Assembly: GCA_030623035.1 (NCBI GenBank)
Contig: JAUXFK010000162.1
Span: 1-6,711, forward strand
DNA from: Deltaproteobacteria bacterium
GTDB taxonomy: Bacteria; Desulfobacterota; UBA8473
Direction: 5' to 3'
DNA: 6,711 bases
Part shown: positions 1-5,947 of the stretch, piece by piece
Layout: each line of letters opens with the position of its first letter
How positions within the stretch are numbered: position 1 is the stretch's first letter
Notes under the pieces: model-generated
Seen by the model: the letters and a program-made list of their open reading frames with translations, nothing else
What the model was told of the DNA's origin: nothing
The model's database searches: none
Position numbers and translations under genes: made by a program

Positions 1-92
1 ATATTTCGAGGATTAAAATCTGAGCCTGACACAGAGATTGGGCAAAAGGGCCATTTATGGATGGACACTAACTAAAGAAAGGAGGGCTTATA
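1..92 (+). other. Leader of the outer-membrane protein gene, with a possible upstream gene tail
   Basis: This stretch carries a strong Shine-Dalgarno sequence (GGAGG, 81-85) seven bases before the ATG at 93. Frame 1 is open from base 1 to a TAA at 73-75 (reading IFRGLKSEPDTEIGQ... to ...DTN), so it could be the last 24 codons of a gene that begins outside the window, but nothing in that peptide is recognisable and an open run this short can arise by chance. No convincing -35/-10 pair is visible, so the promoter of the downstream gene may lie further upstream. Confidence 0.4.
58..70 (+). repeat. 13-bp direct repeat, copy 1 (copy 2 at 1342-1354)
   Basis: TGGATGGACACTA occurs here, just before the ribosome binding site of the outer-membrane protein gene, and again at 1342-1354 inside palindromic repeat copy A just after that gene. 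The two copies therefore bracket the gene. One exact 13-mer pair is only mildly surprising in 6.7 kb. The second copy lies inside a recognised repeat element, so this copy may be a decayed fragment of the same element. Confidence 0.45.
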
Positions 93-1310
93 ATGAAAAG
101 GGTTATATCGATTATGTCAATTATTGTACTTAGTTGCATGCTGACAACACCTGCCTTTTGTACAAATGGTCTTAACGCGATCGGCGTCGGTCCAACATCG
201 AGAGCTATGGGCGGTGTTGGTGTTGCAGCACCACAGGATACGGCCAGTGCAATATTTTCAAACCCCGCTGCCTTAAATTTTGTGCCGTGCGCTCCAGGAT
301 CCGAGGCTGTATATGGACTGACTTTCTTTGATGCAACGGTTGAAGGGAAGATCGATCTGACCGGTATGGGTCTTGGTGTTGCCAGGGAAGAGAGTAAAGC
401 CAGGGCTTCTATTATACCTGCAATAGGTATTACATCGCCAATAACAGCCGAGAGGTTTGAGAAATTCAGGTTTGGGATAGGGGCTTATGGGGTTTCCGGT
501 TTCAATATCGATTATAAAGAATCCTCATTTCTTGAAGATATGTCTCTCCAGATTCAGGTTATGAAGTTTTCTCCTTGCATCGCTTATATGATGCGGCCTA
601 GTTTCTCGATAGGCGCCTCTTTGCATATAGATTACGGCAGCGTTGACTTTGGGAATGGTATCGTTCCTGGCTATACTATAGGGGGACAGGTCGGCATACT
701 TTATGAGGAAGGAAAGTTCCGGTTTGGCACCTCATATACGACTCCACAAAAGATAGAACATAAAAGAGTAGCAGACTTTGACGGAGATACTTCGCTGGAC
801 ACATTGGACGTTGAAAGCCCCACGAGTTATGCATTTGGTATAGCAGTTAAGCCGACAGACGACCTTCTTATTGAAACCGATGCAAAATGGTACAACTGGG
901 CAGATGTGGCCGGCTATGAGGACTTTGGCTTTAAGGATCAGTGGGTCTTTGCTGTCGGTATCCAGTATGAAGCGAGTTCAAAGATCGCATTGAGGGCCGG
1001 GTTTAACTACGGGGAAAATCCTGTTAATAAGCACAACGGGTTTGATCTGATGGGTACTACAGATGTTCAGGGTAAAGACGTACCAAATATGAGTTATGAG
1101 ACTTTACGAATTATAGGTATACCTGCTATTGTCGAAAAACACCTAACCTTGGGCTTTGGGTATGATATGTCTGAAAGCGTTATAATTAATCTTTCTTACC
1201 TGCATGCCTTTAAAGAGACGATCAAGGAAAGGTCAGCCCTGGGGATGATGGCGCTTGAATCAACGGTAGAAGGAGATTCTGGCAGTGTTGGCATTTCATG
1301 GATATTCTAA
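93..1310 (+). CDS. FadL/OmpP1/TodX-family outer-membrane beta-barrel protein
   Basis: The 405-residue product has a Sec signal peptide (MKRVISIMSIIVLSCMLTTP, cleavage probably near AFC-TNG, residues 21-24). The start of the mature protein, TSRAMGGVGVAAPQDTASAIFSNPAAL (quoted here only as the two landmarks SRAMGGVGVA, 36-45, and SNPAAL, about 56-61), is the classic N-terminal signature of the FadL/OmpP1/TodX family: small-residue-rich, then Asn-Pro-Ala. The rest alternates aromatic and polar residues as expected of beta-strands, and the protein ends in Trp-Ile-Phe, a C-terminal aromatic typical of barrels recognised by the Bam machinery. Family members transport long-chain fatty acids or other hydrophobic molecules across the outer membrane, but the substrate here cannot be read from sequence. 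The length is in the usual 400-450 range. The ATG has an excellent Shine-Dalgarno sequence. The gene looks monocistronic: the next gene is 388 bp away behind its own promoter. Confidence 0.87.
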   Translation: MKRVISIMSIIVLSCMLTTPAFCTNGLNAIGVGPTSRAMGGVGVAAPQDTASAIFSNPAALNFVPCAPGSEAVYGLTFFDATVEGKIDLTGMGLGVAREESKARASIIPAIGITSPITAERFEKFRFGIGAYGVSGFNIDYKESSFLEDMSLQIQVMKFSPCIAYMMRPSFSIGASLHIDYGSVDFGNGIVPGYTIGGQVGILYEEGKFRFGTSYTTPQKIEHKRVADFDGDTSLDTLDVESPTSYAFGIAVKPTDDLLIETDAKWYNWADVAGYEDFGFKDQWVFAVGIQYEASSKIALRAGFNYGENPVNKHNGFDLMGTTDVQGKDVPNMSYETLRIIGIPAIVEKHLTLGFGYDMSESVIINLSYLHAFKETIKERSALGMMALESTVEGDSGSVGISWIF

Positions 1311-1393
1311 AATTTTGTAACTGTTTCGCCAAATAATGATTTGGATGGACACTAGTTAGCTTCTTAATATGGCCAAACAATTACAAAATTTTT
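1309..1393. repeat. Dispersed palindromic repeat, copy A
   Basis: A long imperfect inverted repeat starts on the stop codon of the outer-membrane protein gene. The arm at 1309-1330 pairs with 1371-1392 at 20 of 22 positions, with a 40-base centre. The centre has its own hairpin, CCAAAT/ATTTGG (about 1329-1344). The same sequence recurs in diverged form at 5965-6036: 18 of 22 positions match between 1318-1339 and 5969-5990, and 29 of 36 between 1355-1390 and 5997-6032. It could act as a weak, AT-rich transcription end or RNA-stabilising 3' hairpin for the upstream gene. I do not recognise it as a named repeat family. Confidence 0.7.
1342..1354 (+). repeat. 13-bp direct repeat, copy 2
   Basis: This is the second exact copy of TGGATGGACACTA (first at 58-70). 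It lies in the central loop of palindromic repeat A, in a segment that is absent or shortened in repeat copy B (the centre of B is about 9 bases shorter). Confidence 0.45.
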
Positions 1394-1410
1394 ATACAGG
1401 CTGATTTCGC

Positions 1411-1439
1411 TTGACCTAAATTGAAAACCTATATATAAA
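1411..1439 (+). promoter_or_regulatory. Sigma70-like promoter of the tup operon
   Basis: TTGACC (1411-1416) and TATAAA (1434-1439) each match the consensus at 5 of 6 positions and are separated by exactly 17 bp. Transcription would start near 1446, giving a leader of about 250 nt that contains the whole riboswitch and terminator. The promoter starts 18 bp past the end of palindromic repeat A. Confidence 0.7.
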
Positions 1440-1454
1440 GGAGGAAAAAGAATT

Positions 1455-1481
1455 CGAATTCGTATCCGCATTCGTTTTTTT
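1455..1481 (+). terminator. Weak hairpin plus T7 tract at the start of the tup leader
   Basis: CGAAT (1455-1459) can pair with ATTCG (1470-1474), followed directly by seven T residues (1475-1481). The stem is only 5 bp and lies within about 10-35 nt of the predicted transcription start, too close for efficient intrinsic termination. The element ATTCG occurs three times here (1452, 1458, 1470). It may be a protective 5' hairpin or incidental. Confidence 0.22.
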
Positions 1482-1510
1482 ACCCATCTAAGCTTGCTTA
1501 CATATTGAGG

Positions 1511-1629
1511 CTAACTTTTGGGCTCCGATCTATCCTTTCTAAGGATTTAAGATCTAAGAAAAGGTAGACAACGGGTATGGTAGGAAACAGCCATGCCTCC
1601 CGTGTTTGGAAAGGAGTCGTAAGACTTAG
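1511..1629 (+). promoter_or_regulatory. Moco/Tuco (molybdenum/tungsten cofactor) riboswitch aptamer
   Basis: Conserved islands that I recognise from the Moco RNA motif appear in the right order: CTCCG (1523-1527), GGGTATGG (1573-1580), GGAAAC with a GNRA-type GAAA loop (1583-1588), GCCTCCCG (1595-1602) and GGAAAGGAG (1608-1616). A long closing helix forms between 1511-1526 and 1613-1629, including CTAA/TTAG at the base and CTCC/GGAG at the top. A second hairpin is GATCT/AGATC with TCCTT/AAGGA stacked inside (1527-1554). A third is ACGGG/CCCGT enclosing ATGG/CCAT (1571-1603). The class binds molybdopterin-type cofactors and controls Mo/W uptake and cofactor genes. Its position before a tungstate transporter favours a tungsten-cofactor (Tuco) specificity, which is inference. 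Exact helix numbering was not checked against the family model. Confidence 0.85.
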
Positions 1630-1639
1630 GTTTAAACAG

Positions 1640-1680
1640 AAGCCAACATCTATATCTTCAAACACGATGTTGGCTTTTTT
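1640..1680 (+). terminator. Intrinsic terminator, riboswitch expression platform
   Basis: A perfect 11-bp stem (AAGCCAACATC at 1640-1650 with its complement at 1666-1676) with a 15-base loop runs into six T residues (1675-1680). It begins 10 bases after the riboswitch closing helix and ends 18 bases before the tupA start, so it must be read through for tup expression. Placement after the aptamer implies control by premature termination. Confidence 0.9.
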
Positions 1681-1684
1681 ATTG

Positions 1685-1692
1685 AAGGGGGG
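1685..1692 (+). promoter_or_regulatory. Ribosome binding site deciding the GTG start of tupA
   Basis: The purine run AAGGGGGG lies six bases before the GTG at 1699. It supports GTG over any downstream ATG: the next in-frame ATG (Met6, 1714) would cut off the basic n-region of the signal peptide. Confidence 0.65.
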
Positions 1693-1698
1693 TATTGA

Positions 1699-2526
1699 GT
1701 GAAGAAACCTAACATGTTGATTCTTATTCTTCTCTTTGTTTTAACATCTGTCTCGCTCGTTTTCGCAAATGACAGGTTAAGACTTTCCACCACCACCAGC
1801 ACTGAGAATTCCGGATTGCTTGATGTGCTTCTTCCGCCTTTTGAAGAAAAGTTCGATGTAAAGGTAGATGTAATCTCTGTAGGCACAGGAAAGGCGTTGA
1901 AACTGGCAGAGAATGGGGATGTGGATATTACCCTTGTTCACGCCCGATCTCTGGAGGATAAGTTTCTTAGAGATGGATATGGTGTAAACCGCAGGGACGT
2001 CATGTGCAATGACTTTGTGATTATCGGACCAAAATTAGACCCAGCAGGCATAAGAGAAGCAAAAACTGCGGTAGAAGCTTTTCATAAGATTGCACTTAAA
2101 CAATATACTTTCGTATCCAGAGGGGACAATTCCGGGACTCATATAAAGGAGTTGATACTGTGGAAAACTGCGGGTAATCATCCTTCGGGGATGTGGTACC
2201 TGGAGGCAGGAAAAGGTATGGGCGCGGTATTGACCATAGCTTACGAGAAGGAGGCATATACCCTGACCGATCGTGGTACTTATCTTGCCTTTTGGGTAGA
2301 CAAAAAGATCGATCTCCCTGTGCTCTTTGAGGGTGACCCCATACTTTTTAATCCATACGGGATCATTGCTGTCAATCCGGCAAAACATCCTCATACCAAT
2401 TATACAAAGGCAATGGCATTGATTGCCTGGGTAACATCTATGCAAGGACAAAAGATCATAAAAGAATTTGGGAAGGAAAGGTTTGGAAAGCCACTCTTCA
2501 TGCCGGTGGCTGTGCCCAACCCATAA
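1699..2526 (+). CDS. tupA: Tungstate ABC transporter, periplasmic substrate-binding protein
   Basis: The 275-residue product begins with a Sec signal peptide (residues 1-23, MKKPNMLILILLFVL..., cleavage after VFA). It is followed by LRLSTTTSTENSGLL (28-41), whose TTTST segment is the hallmark oxyanion-binding motif of TupA proteins and separates them from ModA and WtpA. Other conserved anion-contact segments are SVGTGKAL (60-67), SRGDNSGTH (140-148) and YTLTDRGTYL (187-196). The protein would capture tungstate in the periplasm and deliver it to TupB. The start is GTG with a strong ribosome binding site. It is the first gene of a three-gene operon, 9 bp before tupB, and is controlled by the upstream riboswitch and terminator. 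Length is normal for the family. Tungstate rather than molybdate is inferred from the family; TupA proteins generally prefer tungstate strongly. Confidence 0.93.
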   Translation: MKKPNMLILILLFVLTSVSLVFANDRLRLSTTTSTENSGLLDVLLPPFEEKFDVKVDVISVGTGKALKLAENGDVDITLVHARSLEDKFLRDGYGVNRRDVMCNDFVIIGPKLDPAGIREAKTAVEAFHKIALKQYTFVSRGDNSGTHIKELILWKTAGNHPSGMWYLEAGKGMGAVLTIAYEKEAYTLTDRGTYLAFWVDKKIDLPVLFEGDPILFNPYGIIAVNPAKHPHTNYTKAMALIAWVTSMQGQKIIKEFGKERFGKPLFMPVAVPNP

Positions 2527-2535
2527 GAGCGCTTG

Positions 2536-3231
2536 ATGGATTATATATTCGCCGGGTTTTTTAAGGCCTGTGGGTTGATTTTTTCCCTTGATAGAGAAGT
2601 ACTCGGCATCGCTTTACTCTCTTTAAGGGTCTCTGCAATGGCCACTTTCCTTGCCTCTGTAGCGGGGATACCCATAGGTTTTATTATCGGAACAGAGGTA
2701 TTTTTTGGGAAAAGGATACTGATTACTCTGTTCAACACCCTTATGGCCTTTCCCACAGTGGTAGTGGGGCTTTTATTGTACACTCTCATTTCCAGGCAGG
2801 GGCCATTGGGGACTTTAGGGCTTCTGTTTACTCCCTGGGCAATGGTGATAGGCCAGTTCATCCTGGCAACACCGATTATAGTTGCTCTTACGATTTCTGC
2901 CACTCAGGGGATAGATCCCCGGGTGAGACTCACCGCCCTTTCCATGGGGGCGAATCGGTTTCAGAGTGCATGGACGGTTCTTTCTGAGGCAAGATTCGCA
3001 TTGATCTCCGCAGTAATCGCGGGGTTTGGCCGGGTGATTACCGAAGTGGGCTGCGCTTTGATGGTGGGTGGAAATATCAGGGGATATACTCGAACAATGA
3101 CCACTGCAATTGCACTGGAGACCGCAAAAGGTGAGTTTGCATTTTCCCTTGCATTGGGATTTATTCTCCTTATGGTAGCATTTTGTGTTAACATCTTCTT
3201 TCACTGGTTGCAAGGGAGAACAGGAAGTTGA
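2536..3231 (+). CDS. tupB: Tungstate ABC transporter, inner-membrane permease
   Basis: The 231-residue product is a hydrophobic permease of the binding-protein-dependent (MetI-like) type with about five or six membrane segments (roughly residues 24-52, 60-85, 101-124, 156-177 and 203-225). The cytoplasmic EAA-like loop that docks the ATPase is visible as TALSMGANRFQSAWTVLSEA (about 133-152), and MAFPTVVVGLLLYTL (70-84) is typical of TupB/ModB-type subunits. An in-frame TTG lies directly before the ATG at 2533; I chose the ATG. Only a poor Shine-Dalgarno sequence (AAGAG, 2525-2529) precedes it, so translation probably depends on coupling to tupA 9 bp upstream. The 3' end overlaps the tupC start by 4 bp. 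Confidence 0.92.
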   Translation: MDYIFAGFFKACGLIFSLDREVLGIALLSLRVSAMATFLASVAGIPIGFIIGTEVFFGKRILITLFNTLMAFPTVVVGLLLYTLISRQGPLGTLGLLFTPWAMVIGQFILATPIIVALTISATQGIDPRVRLTALSMGANRFQSAWTVLSEARFALISAVIAGFGRVITEVGCALMVGGNIRGYTRTMTTAIALETAKGEFAFSLALGFILLMVAFCVNIFFHWLQGRTGS

Positions 3232-3911
3232 GTAGAAAAGTGGAAAGCGCTCAGTTTACGATAAGGGGTTTAACGAAACGCTACAATGGAAACAAGGTAT
3301 TGGATATATCCGATCTGGTAATCAATAAGGGGAAGATATGTGGAGTTATGGGGCCCAATGGATCAGGAAAGACTACCCTGCTTTCCATTCTGGCTCTCCT
3401 TGTCAAACCGACATCAGGAAGGATTATTTTTGACGGATTAGAGATTAATGGTCGTGAGAATGATGAATTCACACTGAGACGAGAGATGACCATGGTTTTC
3501 CAGAATCCTTTCCTCTTCAATACAACTGTAGAGAAGAATGTAGCCTATGGTTTGAGGATTCGGCGTTTGAGTAAAAAAGAACAGAGACGAAAGGTTAGTG
3601 AATGCCTCGATTTGGTAGGATTAACAGGTTTTCAGAAGAGAAAAGCCAATGAACTTTCCTCTGGGGAAATACAGAGGGTGGCGATCGCCAGAGGAATTGC
3701 CGTAAACCCAAAAGTCCTGTTCCTCGATGAACCTACAGCAAATGTAGATAAAACAAATATAGACATCTTAGAAAAGATCGTTAAACAGTGGAACTGTAGA
3801 TATAAGGCAACGATTATATTTGCCACCCATGACTTAAATCAGGCCTGCCGGCTCGCTGATAAGGTTATTGCCCTGTCTGAAGGCAAGATCAAGGAGATCC
3901 TGGATCCTTAA
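3228..3911 (+). CDS. tupC: Tungstate ABC transporter, ATP-binding protein
   Basis: The 227-residue product is a single ABC ATPase domain: Walker A GPNGSGKTT (42-50), Q-loop Gln92 in VFQNPF, signature LSSGEIQR (143-150, a variant of LSGGQ), Walker B VLFLDEPT (163-170), D-loop around NVD, and H-loop His201 in ATHD. It would hydrolyse ATP to drive tungstate import through TupB. The likely start is TTG overlapping the tupB stop (TTGA), a translational-coupling arrangement, with GGGAG at 3214-3218 as ribosome binding site. An in-frame GTG at 3240 is the alternative and would lose only four residues. It lacks the C-terminal molybdate-sensing extension of ModC. Its last 23 bp overlap the 3' end of ilvD on the other strand. 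Confidence 0.92.
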   Translation: MSRKVESAQFTIRGLTKRYNGNKVLDISDLVINKGKICGVMGPNGSGKTTLLSILALLVKPTSGRIIFDGLEINGRENDEFTLRREMTMVFQNPFLFNTTVEKNVAYGLRIRRLSKKEQRRKVSECLDLVGLTGFQKRKANELSSGEIQRVAIARGIAVNPKVLFLDEPTANVDKTNIDILEKIVKQWNCRYKATIIFATHDLNQACRLADKVIALSEGKIKEILDP

Positions 3912-5562
3912 ATACCGCCCCTGTACTTGCTGATGTTACAAGTTTTGAATATCTATACACATAACCGTTTTTTATTTTAGGCTCCAGAGGTTTCCAATTT
4001 CTTTTTCTTTGTTCGATATCTTTATCACTTACCTTCAATGTGAGTCTTTTATTCGGTATGTCTATCTCTATTAAATCTCCTTCTTCTATAAAGGCGATCA
4101 TACCCCCCTCTGCGGCTTCAGGAGATATATGGCCTATGGCTGCGCCTCTTGTTCCGCCGCTAAACCTTCCATCGGTAATAAGTGCGACCTCCTTATCCAT
4201 GCCCATACCGACAATGGCAGATGTGGGCGTGAGCATCTCCCGCATTCCAGGGCCTCCTTTAGGACCTTCGTATCGTATTACAACAACGTCGCCGGGCATT
4301 ATTTTACCTCCAAGAATAGATTCAACCGCCTCCTCTTCAGAGTCGAATACCCTGGCTTTTCCTTTACTTTTCAACATTTCTGGCGCAACAGCGGACTGTT
4401 TCACTACAGCCCCGTCGGGTGCCAAATTGCCTTTTAAAATAGCGATTCCGCCTTCTTTATGGTATGGGCTGTCTATTGATTTGATAACCGTTCTATCCAA
4501 TACTTTTACTCCCGTCAAATTTTCCCTCAAGCTTTTTCCTGTAACGGTTATAACATCTTGATCTATCAAACCCAGTTTAACAAGTTCTGTCATAACAGCC
4601 GATACTCCACCGGCCTCATTCAGGTCTTGCAGACGATGAGGCCCTGAAGGGCTTAAACTGCATAAATAGGGGGTTTTTTTACTTATATCGTTGAATATCT
4701 CCAATCCTAGAGTTAGTTTTGCCTCATGAGCGAGGGCAGGGACGTGCAAGACTGTATTTGTGGAACAGCCCAGTGCCATATCTATAGCAATAGCGTTTTT
4801 AAAGGCCGATATCGTAGCAATATCCCTTGGTTTTATGTCTCTTTCAAGGAGTTCCATTATTTTTTTCCCTGCGAGTTTTGCGAGTCTCTTTCTCGCTGCA
4901 TGGGGCGCAGGGATTGTCCCGTTTCCTGGAAGCCCTAACCCCAACGCTTCAGTTAAACAGTTCATTGAATTGGCAGTGAACATCCCTGCACATGAACCGC
5001 AGCCAGGACAAGCCATGTCTTCCATTTCTTTCAGCTCTTCCTCGGTTATCTTCCCTGATTTTACTCCTCCAACACCTTCAAAGACTGTGATGAGGTCTAT
5101 ATTTTGACCGTTTATCCTGCCTGTTAACATTGGACCGCCGCTGATTACAATAGACGGAATATTAAGCCTCAATGCAGCCATTATCATCCCTGGAACAATC
5201 TTATCGCAATTGGGTATTAAAACCAAAGCATCGAACGGGTGGGCATAAGCCATAACCTCAATAGAGTCTGCAATAAGCTCCCTGCTTGCCAGCGAGTATT
5301 TCATGCCCTGATGGTCCATGGCTATGCCGTCACACACACCGATCGTAGAAAATTCCATTGGAGTTCCTCCGGCCATTCTAACCCCTGCCTTTACCGCATC
5401 GGAAATATCCCTTAGATGAATATGACCGGGGATGATTTCGCTCTGGGAATTCGCAACTCCGATGATAGGCTGAGAAATTTCCTCGTCTGTGTAACCCATA
5501 GCCTTAAACAGAGAGCGGTGGGGAGACTTTTCCAACCCTTTCTTCATTAAATCACTTCGCAT
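3889..5562 (-). CDS. ilvD: Dihydroxy-acid dehydratase
   Basis: The 557-residue product dehydrates 2,3-dihydroxy-isovalerate and 2,3-dihydroxy-3-methylvalerate to the 2-keto acids in valine, leucine, isoleucine and pantothenate synthesis; it is cytosolic and uses an iron-sulfur cluster and Mg2+. Both family signatures are present: CDKIVPGMIMA (119-129, with Cys119 and the metal-site Lys121) and ALITDGRFSGGT (460-471). Further landmarks are VCDGIAM (76-82), ACPGCGSCAGMFTANSMNC (184-202, cluster cysteine probably Cys191), YEGPKGGPGM (431-440) and PTSAIVG (446-452). The short form starting MRSD is the archaeal/clostridial-like type rather than the longer E. coli type. Residues 45-50 read PGHIHL, not the PCNxHL of many [2Fe-2S] homologues. 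The ATG has an excellent AGGAGGA site. It is apparently monocistronic, transcribed away from the tRNA and convergent with tupC. Confidence 0.96.
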   Translation of the reverse strand: MRSDLMKKGLEKSPHRSLFKAMGYTDEEISQPIIGVANSQSEIIPGHIHLRDISDAVKAGVRMAGGTPMEFSTIGVCDGIAMDHQGMKYSLASRELIADSIEVMAYAHPFDALVLIPNCDKIVPGMIMAALRLNIPSIVISGGPMLTGRINGQNIDLITVFEGVGGVKSGKITEEELKEMEDMACPGCGSCAGMFTANSMNCLTEALGLGLPGNGTIPAPHAARKRLAKLAGKKIMELLERDIKPRDIATISAFKNAIAIDMALGCSTNTVLHVPALAHEAKLTLGLEIFNDISKKTPYLCSLSPSGPHRLQDLNEAGGVSAVMTELVKLGLIDQDVITVTGKSLRENLTGVKVLDRTVIKSIDSPYHKEGGIAILKGNLAPDGAVVKQSAVAPEMLKSKGKARVFDSEEEAVESILGGKIMPGDVVVIRYEGPKGGPGMREMLTPTSAIVGMGMDKEVALITDGRFSGGTRGAAIGHISPEAAEGGMIAFIEEGDLIEIDIPNKRLTLKVSDKDIEQRKRNWKPLEPKIKNGYVYRYSKLVTSASTGAVFKDPGSP

Positions 5563-5570
5563 TCGAATTG

Positions 5571-5577
5571 TCCTCCT
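5571..5577 (-). promoter_or_regulatory. Ribosome binding site of ilvD
   Basis: On the minus strand AGGAGGA lies eight bases before the ATG at 5560-5562. This near-perfect site fixes the ilvD start. Confidence 0.85.
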
Positions 5578-5610
5578 CTAAAAATTCTTTTTTCACCTTC
5601 CAATACCCTG

Positions 5611-5640
5611 ATATTAATAAAGTACAATACAGGTTGTCAA
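5611..5640 (-). promoter_or_regulatory. Sigma70-like promoter of ilvD
   Basis: On the minus strand a perfect TTGACA (5640-5635) is followed after 18 bp by TAATAT (5616-5611, 4 of 6 matches to TATAAT). The start would fall near 5604, leaving a short leader of about 40 nt. There is no room for a leader peptide attenuator or T-box between promoter and gene. Confidence 0.6.
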
Positions 5641-5799
5641 TATTTTTTAACAGGCTACTGCCCAGACGGAGATCCAACTCGTCTTGTCTAAAACGTTTTT
5701 TTGAAAAACGAAAAGGGATTCGGATAACAGCCTGGAAAGAAGAGATCGACGGAAACACAGAATCTTGCGATGCAGTGCTAACGACCGATTAAAAAAGAG
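5641..5799. other. Non-coding spacer between divergent ilvD and tRNA promoters
   Basis: This segment lies outside both promoters and is richer in G+C than its flanks. It contains an inverted pair CAGGCT (5651-5656)/AGCCTG (5729-5734) enclosing smaller potential stems: AGACG/CGTCT near 5664-5684 and CGTTTTT/AAAAACG (5694-5700/5704-5710). No ORF here resembles a known protein. It may hold operator sites, a decayed gene or a structured RNA; I cannot tell which. Confidence 0.3.
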
Positions 5800-5830
5800 T
5801 TGACAAATCGTAATTATTTATTAGTATTAT
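5800..5830 (+). promoter_or_regulatory. Promoter of the tRNA-Gly gene
   Basis: A perfect TTGACA (5800-5805) is followed by a T/A-rich region with TAGTAT at 5822 (16-bp spacing) or TATTAT at 5825 (19-bp spacing) as -10. Transcription would start about 25-30 bases before the mature tRNA. It diverges from the ilvD promoter. Confidence 0.6.
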
Positions 5831-5862
5831 ACTCGATATAAAGGTAGTATGGCTTATTTCGA

Positions 5863-5938
5863 GCGGGCATAGCTCAGTTGGTAGAGTACAAGCTTCCCAA
5901 GCTTGGTGTCGCGGGTTCGAGTCCCGTTGCCCGCTCCA
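5863..5938 (+). tRNA. tRNA-Gly, anticodon CCC
   Basis: A complete 76-nt cloverleaf is visible: acceptor GCGGGCA/TGCCCGC, D-stem GCTC/GAGT (one G-U pair), anticodon stem CAAGC/GCTTG with loop TTCCCAA giving anticodon CCC, five-base variable loop, T-stem GCGGG/CCCGT with loop TTCGAGT, discriminator T and a genomically encoded CCA. The U73 discriminator is the usual identity element of bacterial glycine tRNAs. It decodes GGG. It is a single tRNA gene with its own promoter; the next strong terminator is 180 bp downstream, so the primary transcript may carry a long structured 3' trailer. Confidence 0.96.
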
Positions 5939-5947
5939 ATTTCATTA

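Noticed and set aside
93..170. Possible lipoprotein signal (VLSC or PAFC) in the outer-membrane protein.
   Set aside because: Neither fits a good lipobox: Phe precedes one Cys and the other lies in the middle of the hydrophobic core. The family is a signal-peptidase-I-cleaved beta-barrel.
3925..3946. ACTTG/CAAGT hairpin followed by TTTT just after tupC, as a terminator.
   Set aside because: It has only 5 weak pairs with a 9-base loop and sits in conserved ilvD coding sequence (SKLVTSAST), so it is probably incidental.
4040..4561. A 173-codon plus-strand ORF inside ilvD.
   Set aside because: It lies antisense to a clearly functional, full-length ilvD, is rich in Ser/Pro/Ile as expected of an antisense frame, and has no ribosome binding site.
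5694..5710. CGTTTTT/AAAAACG hairpin as a terminator.
   Set aside because: The stem is almost all A-T with a three-base loop, and no transcript is known to end there in either direction.
5552..5792. Two short overlapping ORFs on opposite strands (68 and 74 codons) upstream of ilvD.
   Set aside because: Both run across the ilvD ribosome binding site or promoter, overlap each other, have low-complexity basic composition and resemble nothing known.
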